Part shown: piece by piece, positions 1-9,777 of the stretch | Layout of the letters: every line of letters starts with the position of its first letter | Numbering within the stretch: the first letter of the stretch is position 1 | Origin: Viscum album | Taxonomy: Eukaryota; Streptophyta; Magnoliopsida; Santalales; Viscaceae | DNA length: 64,000 nucleotides | NCBI GenBank assembly: GCA_963277665.1 | Contig: OY728147.1 | Location: 1,267,337,424-1,267,401,423 of the forward strand | Direction: 5' to 3' | Program-made: the position numbers and the translations under genes | Notes under the pieces: generated by a model | What the model was told of the DNA's origin: nothing | Seen by the model: the letters and a program-made list of their open reading frames with translations, nothing else | Database searches by the model: none

Positions 1-1212
1 GCTTGGTCTACGCAATGAAGTCAATCAAGATCGATCTCGAAGCTAACTCCTCGTCGATTACCACTGCTTCGAAAGCACATCACCAACAATGAAATGAGGC
101 CGATCGAGGATGGCTAAGATCAAACACCGGGTCACGAGTCCGAATTTGTTTATGGATCTCAGTAGATGATGATCAAAGGAGAGGGGCTCTACCTGAGTCC
201 GACTTTCAACCCAAACCAATGCCGAAAGTGATGAAGAGTCGTGTTCAGATTCAGTATGCGGGAAGATTAAGTTGTTGATGAAGACTTTCGATCGCTGATT
301 TTTATTGCGCAGGTTGGAGGGGCCTCGGTTGTTCCCCAACGATGTGGTCATAGTGATGAAGGCGAGTGCGCACCGGGTGTTCGGCGTTACGCCTGTTAGG
401 AGTTGCGATCGGATCATGCCTATCCGAGCTTGTTTCTGCACACTATTGAAGATCCTCGAGCAGAGAAGGCGTCAAATGTGGTTGAACACCATCTAAGGCT
501 TAGATCGATGTCACTGAGATCGAATGGGGAAGACAGCTAGTTCGAGATGAGTTGCTTGGGCTCGTTCCCAGTCGATTCACAAACTAGAGTGCCAAAGTTT
601 TGGTTGAAGAGGAAGACAATTGGATCACTGGCTTTTGTTCTTTTTGTACAGGTTCGATCTATTGAAGAGGATGAGGCCTCCATCGATCTCAATTGTTGCG
701 GCTGTCTGAATGAATGTTCGTGTGCACCACCAGTTTGATTATTTGCCTTACTACCGCATTAAGGCGCAAAGGGCAGTGAAGCTGCCGAATTAGCTGGTGA
801 AGTCAAGTGTAGGTGCAGCTAGTTGAAGGCTTGAGCTTTACTGTTAATGTTGTTTGAGGATGAGGAAGTCAAGATCGAGAGCTCCGTCGAGTACCAATAA
901 GATTGGGAGGCGGACTGGTGTGCTGTCAAAGCCTTGTCCAAGAATCAAGCACTCGTCCCATTTCCCATACGGGCAGCCTCCTGGACGCCATGTTGGTCAA
1001 AAGCCAAACCCATCAGGCCAAAGCCTGCCCACTATTTTTTAAGCCCAATTCTCTACAGGGCCAAGCCTAAACTTGCCGCCACAAGCATCATCTTCCTCCT
1101 CATGGGAGCACACCCAACAAATTCTATCTCCCACTGTACTGCGAAGCAACGAAGTGTATCAACAAACGATTATTCTCGAAAGAGTACGGAGCGCAATAGT
1201 GAAGGGGGGGAA
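1..1212 (+). other. Unclassified 3' internal part of an LTR retrotransposon
   Basis: No recognisable gag, protease, polymerase or integrase motif is visible in any frame. The stretch ends in a purine tract (about 1199-1212, G-rich) directly before a TG dinucleotide, which is how the internal region of an LTR retrotransposon meets its 3' LTR. The longest open frame (58-441, minus strand, 127 codons) matches no family I know and is probably chance. The element's 5' part lies outside the window. Confidence 0.4.
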
Positions 1213-1671
1213 TGTTTTGACAAAAAGATTCGAGTGATACTTGCATCTCAACCCTCGAACTGTACACGTGGCAACGATCAGAGGAGAGGAAGTCGGGCGC
1301 GGAATTTGAGGAATGTTTCAGAAATACTGAAATGGGTGAAATTTTGAAGCGCCCGAAGAACCTCCGATCATTCGGCTATAAATAAAGAACCGTTCACTGG
1401 AGGGGGAGGGGGTGTTGGTTGGATCGAGTGAGCTCCTGCTTTCCTGCTTTCTTTTGATTCTATTGTAATTCTCCAGTGAAGACCCACTAAGCCTTTAGTA
1501 GTTGAGCCGAAGAGATTCCTCTTTCCCCCTGTTGATAAATTCAATACTTAATTGATAGTTCTCTTTTATTCATCTCTCTCGAACTGCTTAACTGTGTTTA
1601 ATATTAGGAGATTTCCTTTTGTCCTATGCACTTGAATTCTTCTTCCTTTCTCCCTGGTTTACACACACAAG
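1213..1671 (+). mobile_element. Probable 3' LTR of a retrotransposon
   Basis: The segment starts with TG just after a polypurine tract. It contains a good TATA box at 1377-1384 about 165 bases in, followed by a T/C-rich stretch typical of R-U5. The right boundary is a guess: an ACACACA run near 1671 would supply the CA end. No second LTR copy is in the window, so the ends cannot be confirmed by comparison. Confidence 0.45.
1377..1384 (+). promoter_or_regulatory. TATA box in the probable LTR
   Basis: TATAAATA preceded by GC-richer DNA, placed where U3 would end in the candidate LTR. Confidence 0.45.
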
Positions 1672-2059
1672 CCACCTAGAGCTTCTTCACTGCTGCGATA
1701 GTAAGCAGTGTGATGAACCAGGGGTGATTGGAGTTATTCGATCACTAGGCTAGGTGAGATTAAAGGTTGGAAGTAATTATTGCATCCCTCTAATTAATCC
1801 GAAATAACTAGGGGCAGGTGGTCAGTTGAGTTTTCATTTGATTAGTGAGAGAATAGAAGGGGGAAATGGAATAATGATTTTACGGGCAAAAAGGGGAATA
1901 TTCAAGGTTAGGTCACTATTTTTTAAACTAATTCCAAAACCAACTCAACTTCATCCAATTGAATTCACTCACTGTTTCCACGCCTCGAACCCATACAACA
2001 AAAGAAAAGAACGCACCCATAACACTCTCCTCTCCGGAGAGGACCCAGGTTTTACTACT
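1672..2059. other. Intergenic sequence, no feature seen
   Basis: AT-rich DNA without coding motifs. Its last five bases (2055-2059, CTACT) are the left copy of the target duplication of the next element. Confidence 0.5.
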
Positions 2060-2187
2060 TGTTGAATGATAAAAGGAGAGACCCGAATCCCCAAGGTACT
2101 CTCTAAAGGAGGTCTTGAGGTTCTTTTATAATGAATAATTAAGACCACATCGAACCATAAGTCCAATGTGGGATACAGACTCCAACA
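2060..2187 (-). repeat. 3' LTR of the short copia-type element
   Basis: 128 bp, TGTTGGAG to TTCAACA on the minus strand. It carries a TATAAAAG box (minus strand, about 2124-2131) and the TCCCACATTGGA motif related to the TCCCACATCGG motif of copia B. Confidence 0.9.
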
Positions 2188-2290
2188 CTCCCCCTCAAAC
2201 TAGATGTACCTAGTTTGGACACATAAAGAAAAGAGACCAATGCAACGACAATACGAAGCAAACAAGAAACGCTACAAACACTCCCCCTCA
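2188..2290 (-). promoter_or_regulatory. Double polypurine tract of the short element
   Basis: On the minus strand TTTGAGGGGGAG abuts the 3' LTR. A second, nearly identical tract TGAGGGGGAG lies at 2281-2290, about 95 bases further inside. Copia elements A and B show the same two-tract arrangement. The LTR-adjacent copy should prime plus-strand synthesis; the role of the inner copy is unknown. Confidence 0.7.
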
Positions 2291-2381
2291 AGCTGGACAT
2301 ACCCATCTTAATGATAAAACAAAACAATACAGAATAAAACAAAGATAAATCGCCAGGGTTGCTGCTCTCCCTCACGAAGAT

Positions 2382-3437
2382 GGATGATGATGCTGAAAAA
2401 TATTTGTCAAGCCGCTCAAACGGTGTCAGTCTACGGAATGGCAGAAAAGCCGCACTGGCAGTGCCGGTCGACAGAGCGCCGGGAAATCCGCATAGGCGGG
2501 CCGATCGTCAGAGTCGCTGGGAAATACCGCACGGGCGGGCCGGTCGTCAGAGTCGCCGGGAAAACCGCACGGGCGGGCCGGTCGTCGTAGCGCCGTGAAA
2601 CCGCAGAAGGAGGACCGACATGGAGGCGGTGGCTGCCGCAGGAGGAGGCCGGCATGGAGGGAGCAGCGGGTCGCCGGAGGAAGTGTCGGACGATGAGAGT
2701 CGCCGGACTGGAGCGGATGAAACCGGCGAGAGGAATCCGCCTGGAGGCCTTGAGGGAGGGGCAACGTCCGGGAGAGGGGAGGCCACCAGACGGCAGTTTG
2801 GCTGAGGGAGTGCCATGGCTGCTCAAGACGGCAGGGAGAGCCTCAGACGGGATGGTTGCCGCTGGAGGGCCACGTGCGAGAGAGGTGCCGCTGGGGAGAA
2901 ACACAGCGGGAGGAGGTCCCGCTGGCAGGAGGATCGTCGTCGGGGAAAACCGCCGCAGGAGGAGCGGTTGGATCCCGTCAGGATCGAGAGGCGCGACGAG
3001 AGGTAAGGCCGGGAGAAGGGAGGGCAGCGGGTCAGGAGCCGCGACAGGAGGCCGACAGAGGGGGAGATCCGCCGGGAGGGGAAGCCATCGCGGGAGCATC
3101 GACGGGAGGGAGTTGCGACTCAGCACGGCAGACGAGATCGCGACGGGAGGCGGGGCAAGGAGCCGTTGAGGAAGAAGGCGGAGCAAATGATTCCGCCTAA
3201 AGGGAGGCGGGCCAAAACGCGCCGCGGGAGGGCGGTACCGGGAGGCCGCTTCGAAAGGCTGCCGTCGGGAGGGAGTCCAGAGGGATCCGTGCGGAAGGAA
3301 TCACGCGCAGGAAGGAGGGAGAGGCGACGGCAGACCTAATTGGCCATGGAGGCCGCCGCCCCCCACAGGGGAAAAACATCTGAAACCTGGACAGAAGAAG
3401 AAGAAAAAAACGGGAGGGAGGACCTCGGGATTAATTT
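2382..3437 (-). other. GC-rich leader of the short element
   Basis: Strongly purine-skewed on the plus strand and very GC-rich. A 251-codon open frame on the minus strand (2431-3186) is rich in Pro, Ser, Leu and Arg with no domain; I regard it as a by-product of composition. A roughly 51-bp unit is repeated about three times at 2486-2600. The leaders of copia A and B have the same character. Confidence 0.6.
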
Positions 3438-3450
3438 CCCTCTGATGCCA
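3438..3450 (-). promoter_or_regulatory. Primer binding site of the short element
   Basis: TGGCATCAGAGGG on the minus strand directly after the 5' LTR. It differs by one base from the plant TGGTATCAGAG site complementary to initiator Met tRNA. Confidence 0.85.
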
Positions 3451-3578
3451 TGTTGAATGATAAAAGGAGAGACCTGAATCCCCAAGGTACTCTCTAAAGG
3501 AGGCTTTGAGGTTCTTTTATAATGAATAATTAAGACCACATCAGACCATAAGTCCGATGTGGGATACAGGCTCCAACA
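3451..3578 (-). repeat. 5' LTR of the short copia-type element
   Basis: 128 bp, same ends as the left copy, and followed by the right duplication CTACT. Confidence 0.9.
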
Positions 3579-3581
3579 CTA

Positions 3582-3821
3582 CTACTGCATTAATTCAGAT
3601 ATAAATTTCATTTGTTGGAGGCCCCGCAACAGGACGTTCATGTATGCATCCATGAAGCTCCTGTGGGCATCCTTCTCACCCTCGCTTGCTAACTGAGGTG
3701 GATGAACAGAAATAGGAGACACTAGCACATAATACAAAGTATCCAATAGTATTGTAGTGTATAAACTGTACCACTCTTGGAAATATGCACTGGTCAAACA
3801 TGGTCTTTGTCCTAAAAACAT
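3582..3821 (-). other. Unidentified open frame, possible exon
   Basis: A 79-codon frame with an ordinary amino-acid mix, unlike the low-complexity frames nearby. A splice-acceptor-like TTTTTAG stands near its start on the minus strand. The frame stops inside the target duplication of the element at 2060-3578, so an exon may have been hit there. I do not recognise the peptide. Chance cannot be excluded. Confidence 0.2.
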
Positions 3822-3934
3822 CGCAGTGTTCTCGTGATTCTACTTGCCATTTTCTTCAATAAAATAAAAGGATATTATAGCGCTTTATCTTGATTACGAG
3901 AATGTGGCATAATAAATTTTAATTTATTAGTCTC

Positions 3935-4522
3935 CATAGTAGTCAACCACGGATCACGGCACAACGCAGCGAGGTCCTATAGCGGGATGGCGGCAACACT
4001 GATCGCGTCACGGTCGCTTTTTTATATAATCGTGGACCAATAAATATAATTTAAATTATATAATTCTACACATATATGTTGAAAAATTAAAATATGATAA
4101 ATAAAATATAAAACAAAATACAAATGACAAAAGAAAAAAAGGGCTTGAGAATAGAAATTTTAAACTAAAACACATGGAAGGGAGGTCGTCATCAGCATCG
4201 AGAGGTTCACGTCAGCCTGGCTGGGGGGTCGCCATTAGCGTCGAGGGGTCGGCGGCAGCCTAACGGGGGGTGGGGGGCGAGCGGTTGTCATCAGCGTTGA
4301 GGGGTCGGCGGTAACATCGAAGGCTAGAGCAACAAAAATACCACATTTGTTTGCAGAAGTGTCAGCGGCCACGAATATCACAGGCGATCCGCGACGCAAC
4401 AATCGCGGCGCAACCGACACGACCCCGAACCGCTCCGAGACTCAACCACCGGGAAAGGTGATGCGCCGCTCCACTCCACACCGGCGCGATTGCGGCCGCA
4501 CCACCACTATTTGAAAACTATG
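3935..4522. mobile_element. Non-autonomous hAT-like DNA transposon
   Basis: A 588-bp GC-rich block in AT-rich DNA. Its ends form short imperfect terminal inverted repeats (CATAGTagTCAA and CATAGTttTCAA), flanked by a perfect 8-bp duplication TTAGTCTC (3927-3934 and 4523-4530). An 8-bp duplication is the hallmark of hAT insertion. There is no transposase; the inside holds many GCGGC/CGCGAT motifs near both ends, as in other plant hAT derivatives. Confidence 0.75.
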
Positions 4523-4530
4523 TTAGTCTC

Positions 4531-5667
4531 TCGCTATTTTATCAAATCTCAATAGCTATCGCTATTGGATTCAGAATAACCTAACACGTGGATATCTTAA
4601 TGACAACAATCCATATTTCCCTTCTCATAACTCAAACTTGGATCCAACAACCTAATCGAAAGTATTTTGGTAGGTGTAACTAGCAAACGGCATTAACTCA
4701 CAGCTCCTTGATCTATTGAGTGGACTCCCCAATCCTGAAATCCTGAACTCGAATTTCCTCAACACTTGCTTAGTCACAACAAGTTCTGCTAGGACAGTCA
4801 AACCCTTAATGTGAAAGTCAACCCAAAACTCAAATTCAAAACTCCCCAATAATTGAAAACATCCAGAATTGGATCAGACAAACACTTTGAACGATGGTTG
4901 CATTTTAACTCAAGTAATGGAAGATGATATTTGACTTAAGGAATTTTATACCTTACGCGTAAATATACTATATTTTTTCCTTTTAGATACTAGTTGATAT
5001 TGTATGGATTTTATATAATCAACCAACCATATCCTGGTAAGATAATTTACACATAATCAATTTAGTTTTCTTGGCGACTGAGAACCGGTTCTATTTATCA
5101 TGTTTACTGTTATGTGATCGCACTCACATCTTTAACCATGCAGAAATAGAAACATTCAACGTGCATTTGTTTATTTTTATCTTCACATGCTCGTTAACTA
5201 TTCTACGTGATCTTATACCATCTACTCATTCACATAATTAACCATGCAAGACAAAAATAAATAAATAATGATATGATCATGAGCTTTTATCTAGTAGTTG
5301 ATCCATCAAGCGGATAATGGATTAACCGAGACCCTAGGGGAATACCTTGAGTCATGTCCTGACTCGTATTGCAGCGCCCGTCACACTCTCGTGCAATTAA
5401 CTTGTTTGGTTCCACGTCGACTCTTTGACTCAAACTGTATCGTTACGAACGTCTTCGATCTTTACAATGTATACTCACACGCAGGTGAAGCGAACTCAGG
5501 ATGCGTAATTATATTTTATTACTGAAATGTAGACACGCGGACCCTTATACAATTAAAGACGAATGGACGAATCACAGATCGTCGAAACGATAAATAATTA
5601 TTACATTTTAAAACTCAAATGCAATAATTAAATTAAATAAATAATTATTGCAATAAAATTGCATACT
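4531..5667. other. AT-rich intergenic DNA, no gene seen
   Basis: Only short frames occur, the longest being 75 codons at 5298-5525, without a recognisable motif. Confidence 0.5.
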
Positions 5668-5698
5668 AATAATTATTAAAATAATTTTAATAATTATT
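5668..5698. repeat. Perfect AT palindrome
   Basis: Two 15-bp arms made only of A and T around a single central base. Confidence 0.8.
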
Positions 5699-6620
5699 GA
5701 TACATCCCAAAGCTCCCGAAATATTTTATAAAATTCTAGACAACACATAATTTCCGAAAAAAAAAATTACACTTTTCGGGTCTGTTTGGACCCCAAATAG
5801 GTCCTCGGATATTAAATAAGGCCCATAACAAGTCTGCTGGGTCGGGTGGATATCATCGGGATCACGCGTCATCTAGTGTAATATTTTTAATTTTTTGTAG
5901 TTGCATACAAGATGCCCGATTCATGCCAAGGATCTCATGTGAATTAATTTAAGTACGAAAACGAAATCAAACAATACCTTGTTGTGACGGCGTGATCCCG
6001 ATGATATCCACTCTTCTCCATATCAACATAGCTCGAAGACACCAAAGTAGATGACCTCTAGATCGTCCACACGCGTACCACATTCTCCACGAATGTCATG
6101 CTTCAATTCCCAGGTACTAGCACAAAAGATCGAAGGTCCTATGTCACTAGTACGATCACCATAAAATCACACGATTGATCTTCGAACCCTCCGTTCTTGA
6201 TCTTTCTTTCTCTGGAAGCTTGAGAGAAGGGGGGAAGAGGAGAGAAACTCTCCAAATTCGTGCAAATGACTTCGGGCTCTATTCATGGCTCAAAAATGAG
6301 CTTAAATAGCAAAAGTTAGCTTTCCAAAATTGCACTTAAACCCTTAGATAAGTTAACCTCTTAAACTAACCCAAAACAACACAAATAACCTCGTAAACGT
6401 GTCGTTCCTACCATGAACATTTCACCACTCGGCTCGTTCCTCCCGTAATTATCTAATGAACTTTGAACGATGCAACGTTCGTTCGATAAATAATACAATC
6501 TCGTATTCAAATCTATAACTAAATAAACTTGTCAATACCTTGAGAAATATATTCAATTCCCATTATTCAAAACCAGAATAATATAATTGAATTAATTAAG
6601 ATGTGACACTTGACGCTCGT
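5699..6620 (-). repeat. Possible LTR or leader fragment
   Basis: Read on the minus strand, this stretch has a TATTTAAG box (6301-6308) followed by C/T-rich sequence, an order typical of plant LTR U3-R-U5. No partner LTR, primer site or polymerase is next to it, so the call is tentative. Confidence 0.25.
5846..6011. repeat. 22-bp perfect inverted repeat with 122-base loop
   Basis: Positions 5846-5867 are exactly reverse-complementary to 5990-6011. The arm is of mixed composition (GTGGATATCATCGGG at its start), so it is not a product of AT-richness. Confidence 0.85.
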
Positions 6621-8199
6621 TGGTCCCCGCACATGGGACCCACTTTATCCTAAACTCCAATCATCTGATTTGGTAGAGCCTGTGAATACACCTTGTGTGT
6701 GACCCTCCTCTAGGCCCCAATCTCGACAGCAGTGGGTCCAACTCACAAAAGAGCGGTATCTAGCAACACGACAAGGCCCCTAAAGAGACAAGGAGAAGTC
6801 AAAGCTACAACCACCTCTGACAAACGCTTACCATGTAATATAATTTCTTTAACTTAATATCTCATTCAAGTAGGTTGCATCGCTTGTATCATCAACCAAT
6901 ATTGCTCGAAATCTCTTTGACTTTTTAGAAATGAACTCATCAACAAACTGTCGCAGTCATAGACTTATCAGACAGTTTCATTTTCATCAAAGGGACAGAG
7001 ATATCAACCTGCGTTAAAGAACAGAAGAGGAAAATCTCTTCTCAACTTATTCATTAATGTCATATCATTCGTGACACACCCAACGTATCTCAACTTCGCC
7101 GCAATCACGTCATCATAGTTTACGAAATATGTCAATGTACGAGGCTCGTGAAATGCATTAATGATGATCTTAAAATCATGTCTGCAGATAGAAACATCCA
7201 ATGACATGGAATATGTGGATTTCTTACTGGCAGGTCATTGCTCACAATCCTCAATCTCTTGGAGATTGTCAAGGGCAAACTTCATGAGAAGAAGTCAAAA
7301 TGCCTTATGAGGAACCCCCTACCTCTGATGGCTTGCATCATCTATGTCCAGTCAGACGATGTCATCCGACCATAGAACAAATATTTAAGAATATCGTCAT
7401 TGCACTTCAAATTTCTCATCATAACGGGAAACTGTTATAACATTTCAGTGCGACAGATACTCTGAAGACACTATCACATTAAAGCCACGCAGAAGAAAGA
7501 TCATCATGTGGTGAGATATCTTATCTATTAATATTCAACACTTTGAATATACCGGTGATCGTAAAGTACAATGTCAATTGGTTCTAGGGAACCAACTCCA
7601 ATATATCATTCGTCCCATCAAATAATATCATTCGACCATAGAACATAAATTTAAGGTATACTGTCATAGCATCTAATGTACTTTCGATACAACAAGTATC
7701 CTACGACATTATCACATACACTTTCACACATAAGAATGATCATGATGTGATAAAAAATATATTATATTCAAACACAATGAATATACAATGTAATCGAAAG
7801 CACAAGAGGAGTTGGTTTTAGGGCACCACCAACTCCAACATAAACGGCTAAAGAAAGAACTTTCGTCGATTGATATATGAAGAAAGACCATCGTCAACAG
7901 CTGAAGGAAGAAGATCGACAAAACCTTTTTTGCCATGTACCTGATGTTGTTTTGACTTTTTGTGTGTTTTAGCCTTTTTTCAATCCATGTTTACGATTTT
8001 CAATATAGTATACCTTTTTAATTTAAGATAGTTATTTAATAATGTATTAAAATTGGTATGTTTTATTGTTTTTACATCTTAGATGGGTATAATAAAATAT
8101 ATACAGGGTCCTAAGGTATACTCTTACAACCCCGATCGGATTGTATGAGTTCTGATCCACCCTCCCCCATTCTGATCTTAGGGTGGTATCATGATTATG
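6621..8199. other. Intergenic DNA with an old internal duplication
   Basis: No gene is recognised. A minus-strand frame at 7004-7207 (67 codons) looks coding-like but is unassigned. Segments of roughly 250 bp starting near 7365 and 7635 are degenerate direct repeats: both contain CGACCATAGAACA, a run around ACACTATCACAT/ACATTATCACAT, and an end with CAATGT before a GTTGGTT motif. Confidence 0.35.
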
Positions 8200-8520
8200 A
8201 CAACCTTAAATGCAATAAATTACTCTACCAGTGACAAAGAATTGCATCTCCTCAAAAGGACTTCAAAAAATTGACAACATTACTTATGGCCAATGAAATT
8301 TGTGATCCATTCAAATCATGAAATCCTAAAATTAATGAAGCCACAAGGAAAATTGAATAGGCAGCCTATTAAATGGATTGAATTTATTGAAACATTTTCT
8401 TACAACATGAAGCATGAACACGGGAATGAGGATGATGTGGTTGATTTTTTATTTAGAAGATATTCTCTTATTACTTCTTCGCATGTTATGATACTTGGTT
8501 TTAAAATATTGAATAACATT
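8200..8520 (+). pseudogene. Ty3/gypsy RNase H fragment, 5' part
   Basis: The frame encodes the end of a gypsy RNase H domain and its linker. NYSTSDKELH corresponds to the family NYSTYDKELYA segment, KFVIHSNHE to the FVIHSDHE block, and KWIEFIETF and DDVVDFLFRRY to the KWVEFIE and VVADALSRR blocks. An in-frame stop lies near 8267-8269. Expected Asp-Ala of the final block is replaced. The fragment ends abruptly where copia element A inserts. It resumes at 13993 as the same polyprotein's linker and integrase, so both parts belong to one older gypsy insertion. Confidence 0.8.
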
Positions 8521-8646
8521 TGTTAAACCCAGTTTTATTATACCGGGTATTTTCGAGTCTCACGTCGGAATATCCCATCATGTAATCTTTTTTACTCATC
8601 TAATGTCCCCACCTCACATTGAGGTAAAGAGAATTCGCCATCTACA
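8521..8646 (+). repeat. Outer 5' LTR of copia A, TATA box deleted
   Basis: 126 bp starting TGTTAAAC and ending CTACA, followed by primer site TGGAATCAGAG (8647-8657). Compared with the inner and 3' LTRs it lacks seven bases that contain the TATA box, so it should be a poor promoter. Confidence 0.85.
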
Positions 8647-8793
8647 TGGAATCAGAGATCTAATATTTTTCCTCCCCTCCCACCCGCTGCCTCCTCTCTC
8701 CCGGCGGACCCCCCCACTCCTGGCGGACCCCCCCTCTCGACCCAGGCACCCCGCCCTTCCCGACGGCGCCCTCCTTGTGGTCTTCTGGCATCG
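8647..8793 (+). other. First copy of the copia A leader start
   Basis: Primer site plus about 135 bases of C-rich leader. The same sequence recurs after the inner LTR from 8925. Confidence 0.8.
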
Positions 8794-8924
8794 TGTGGCC
8801 CAGTTTTATTATACTGGGTATTTTCGAGTCTCACATCGAAATATCCCATCATGTCATCATTTTTACTCATCTATAAAAGAATGTCCCCACCTCACATTGA
8901 GGTAAGGGGAATTCGTCATCTACA
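8794..8924 (+). repeat. Inner 5' LTR of copia A
   Basis: 131 bp, starting TGTGGCCC and ending CTACA, with an intact TATAAAAG box at 8872-8879. It is followed by the primer site TGGAATCAGAG at 8925-8935. It joins the first leader at CATCG, a sequence that also occurs in the second leader near 9071. Confidence 0.85.
8872..8879 (+). promoter_or_regulatory. TATA box of the inner copia A LTR
   Basis: TATAAAAG, conserved in the 3' LTR of A (13940-13947) and in both LTRs of copia B, but missing from the outer LTR of A. Confidence 0.7.
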
Positions 8925-8935
8925 TGGAATCAGAG

Positions 8936-9777
8936 GAGATCTAATATTTTTCCTCCCCTCCCACCCGCTGCCTCCTCTCTCCCAGCGGACCCCCCCACTC
9001 CTGGCGGACCCCCCCTCCCGACCCAGGCACCCCGCCCTTCCCGACGGCGCCCTCCCTGCGGTCTTCTGGCATCGTCTTGCCCCGCCCTTCTTAGCGGCGC
9101 CCTCCCTGCGATCACCTGGCTCCAGGCAAAACCCTCTGCTCTGCCTCCTCGCGCGACTCCATGCACGCAGCTCCCGCTCGACGACGCTCCTCCCGACTTC
9201 GCGATCGGCCGTCGTCCGCCCTCCCGCGGTTTCCTGGTCCTCACCCACTCGCGCCCTCTTACGACATCGCCCGCCTCCGGCGCCCCTCCCGGCTCCGCAA
9301 TCGGCCCCCGCCTGCCCTCCCGCGGCGCTCTCTGGGCTTCGCAATCGGCACCCGCCCGCCTTCCAACGGCCTCCCGGCTACGCGACCGGCCCCCCGCCTC
9401 CCGATCCCGCCCTCCAACAGGCTTCCCGACGTTGATTGTCGCCTCCCTCCCGCAGCACTCCTGCCTCGGACGACCGGCACCGCACTCCAGGCAGAACCCC
9501 TCCCACAGCGCTCTACAGGCCCCGCCTGCTCACGGCCTCCCGACTTCGCAATCAACCTTGCCTCCCGCCGTGATTTACTGGCCCCGCCCTCCCGCAGCTC
9601 TCCGGTTTCACTCGGCCCCACCCCTCTCAGCAACTCCCGATCCCGCTCTCCTCGGCACATCCCGGCCCCACCCTTCCAATGGTCGAACCTTCGATTCTGC
9701 CTCCGCTGATCACCGCCTCCACCCGCCTGGTTGATGAGCGGCTCAACTCAACCAATTTCTCGATATGACGGAAGACG
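8936..9777 (+). other. GC-rich leader of copia A
   Basis: About 840 bases of C-rich sequence with CTCCCG-type repeats. Open frames on both strands (for example 9161-9709 and 8916-9344) are Pro/Arg-rich and domain-free. Comparable leaders precede gag in copia B and fill the short element at 2060-3578, so the leader is a family trait. Confidence 0.65.

Larger units (their letters stand above)
2060..3578 (-). mobile_element. Complete gag-pol-less copia-type LTR element
   Basis: Two 128-bp direct repeats (2060-2187 and 3451-3578) end in TG/CA and are flanked by a perfect 5-bp duplication CTACT (2055-2059 and 3579-3583). On the minus strand the 5' LTR is followed by a primer site like those complementary to initiator Met tRNA, and a purine tract precedes the 3' LTR. 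The 1.26-kb interior is a GC-rich leader without gag, protease, integrase, RT or RNase H. It would therefore depend on proteins from another element. The leader shares the peptide LDPDGIQP in frame with the leader of copia element B, so it probably derives from a relative of that family. I count seven differences between the two LTRs, so the insertion is not very recent. Confidence 0.9.

Noticed and set aside
2431..3186. 251-codon minus-strand open frame
   Set aside because: Low-complexity Pro/Ser/Leu/Arg frame in the GC-rich leader of a non-coding element; similar frames are open on the other strand.
3620..3680. SFMDAYMNVL resembling SFMEGAYNRVL of RPN12, as a candidate later exon
   Set aside because: The likeness covers about ten residues; sequences before and after do not follow RPN12.
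3740..3811. TMFDQCIFP-like string in another frame, reminiscent of a THO2 protein
   Set aside because: Only about nine residues, followed by unrelated sequence and stops.
8916..9709. Overlapping frames of 133-194 codons on both strands
   Set aside because: Compositional by-products of the C-rich copia A leader; none has a gag or other motif.
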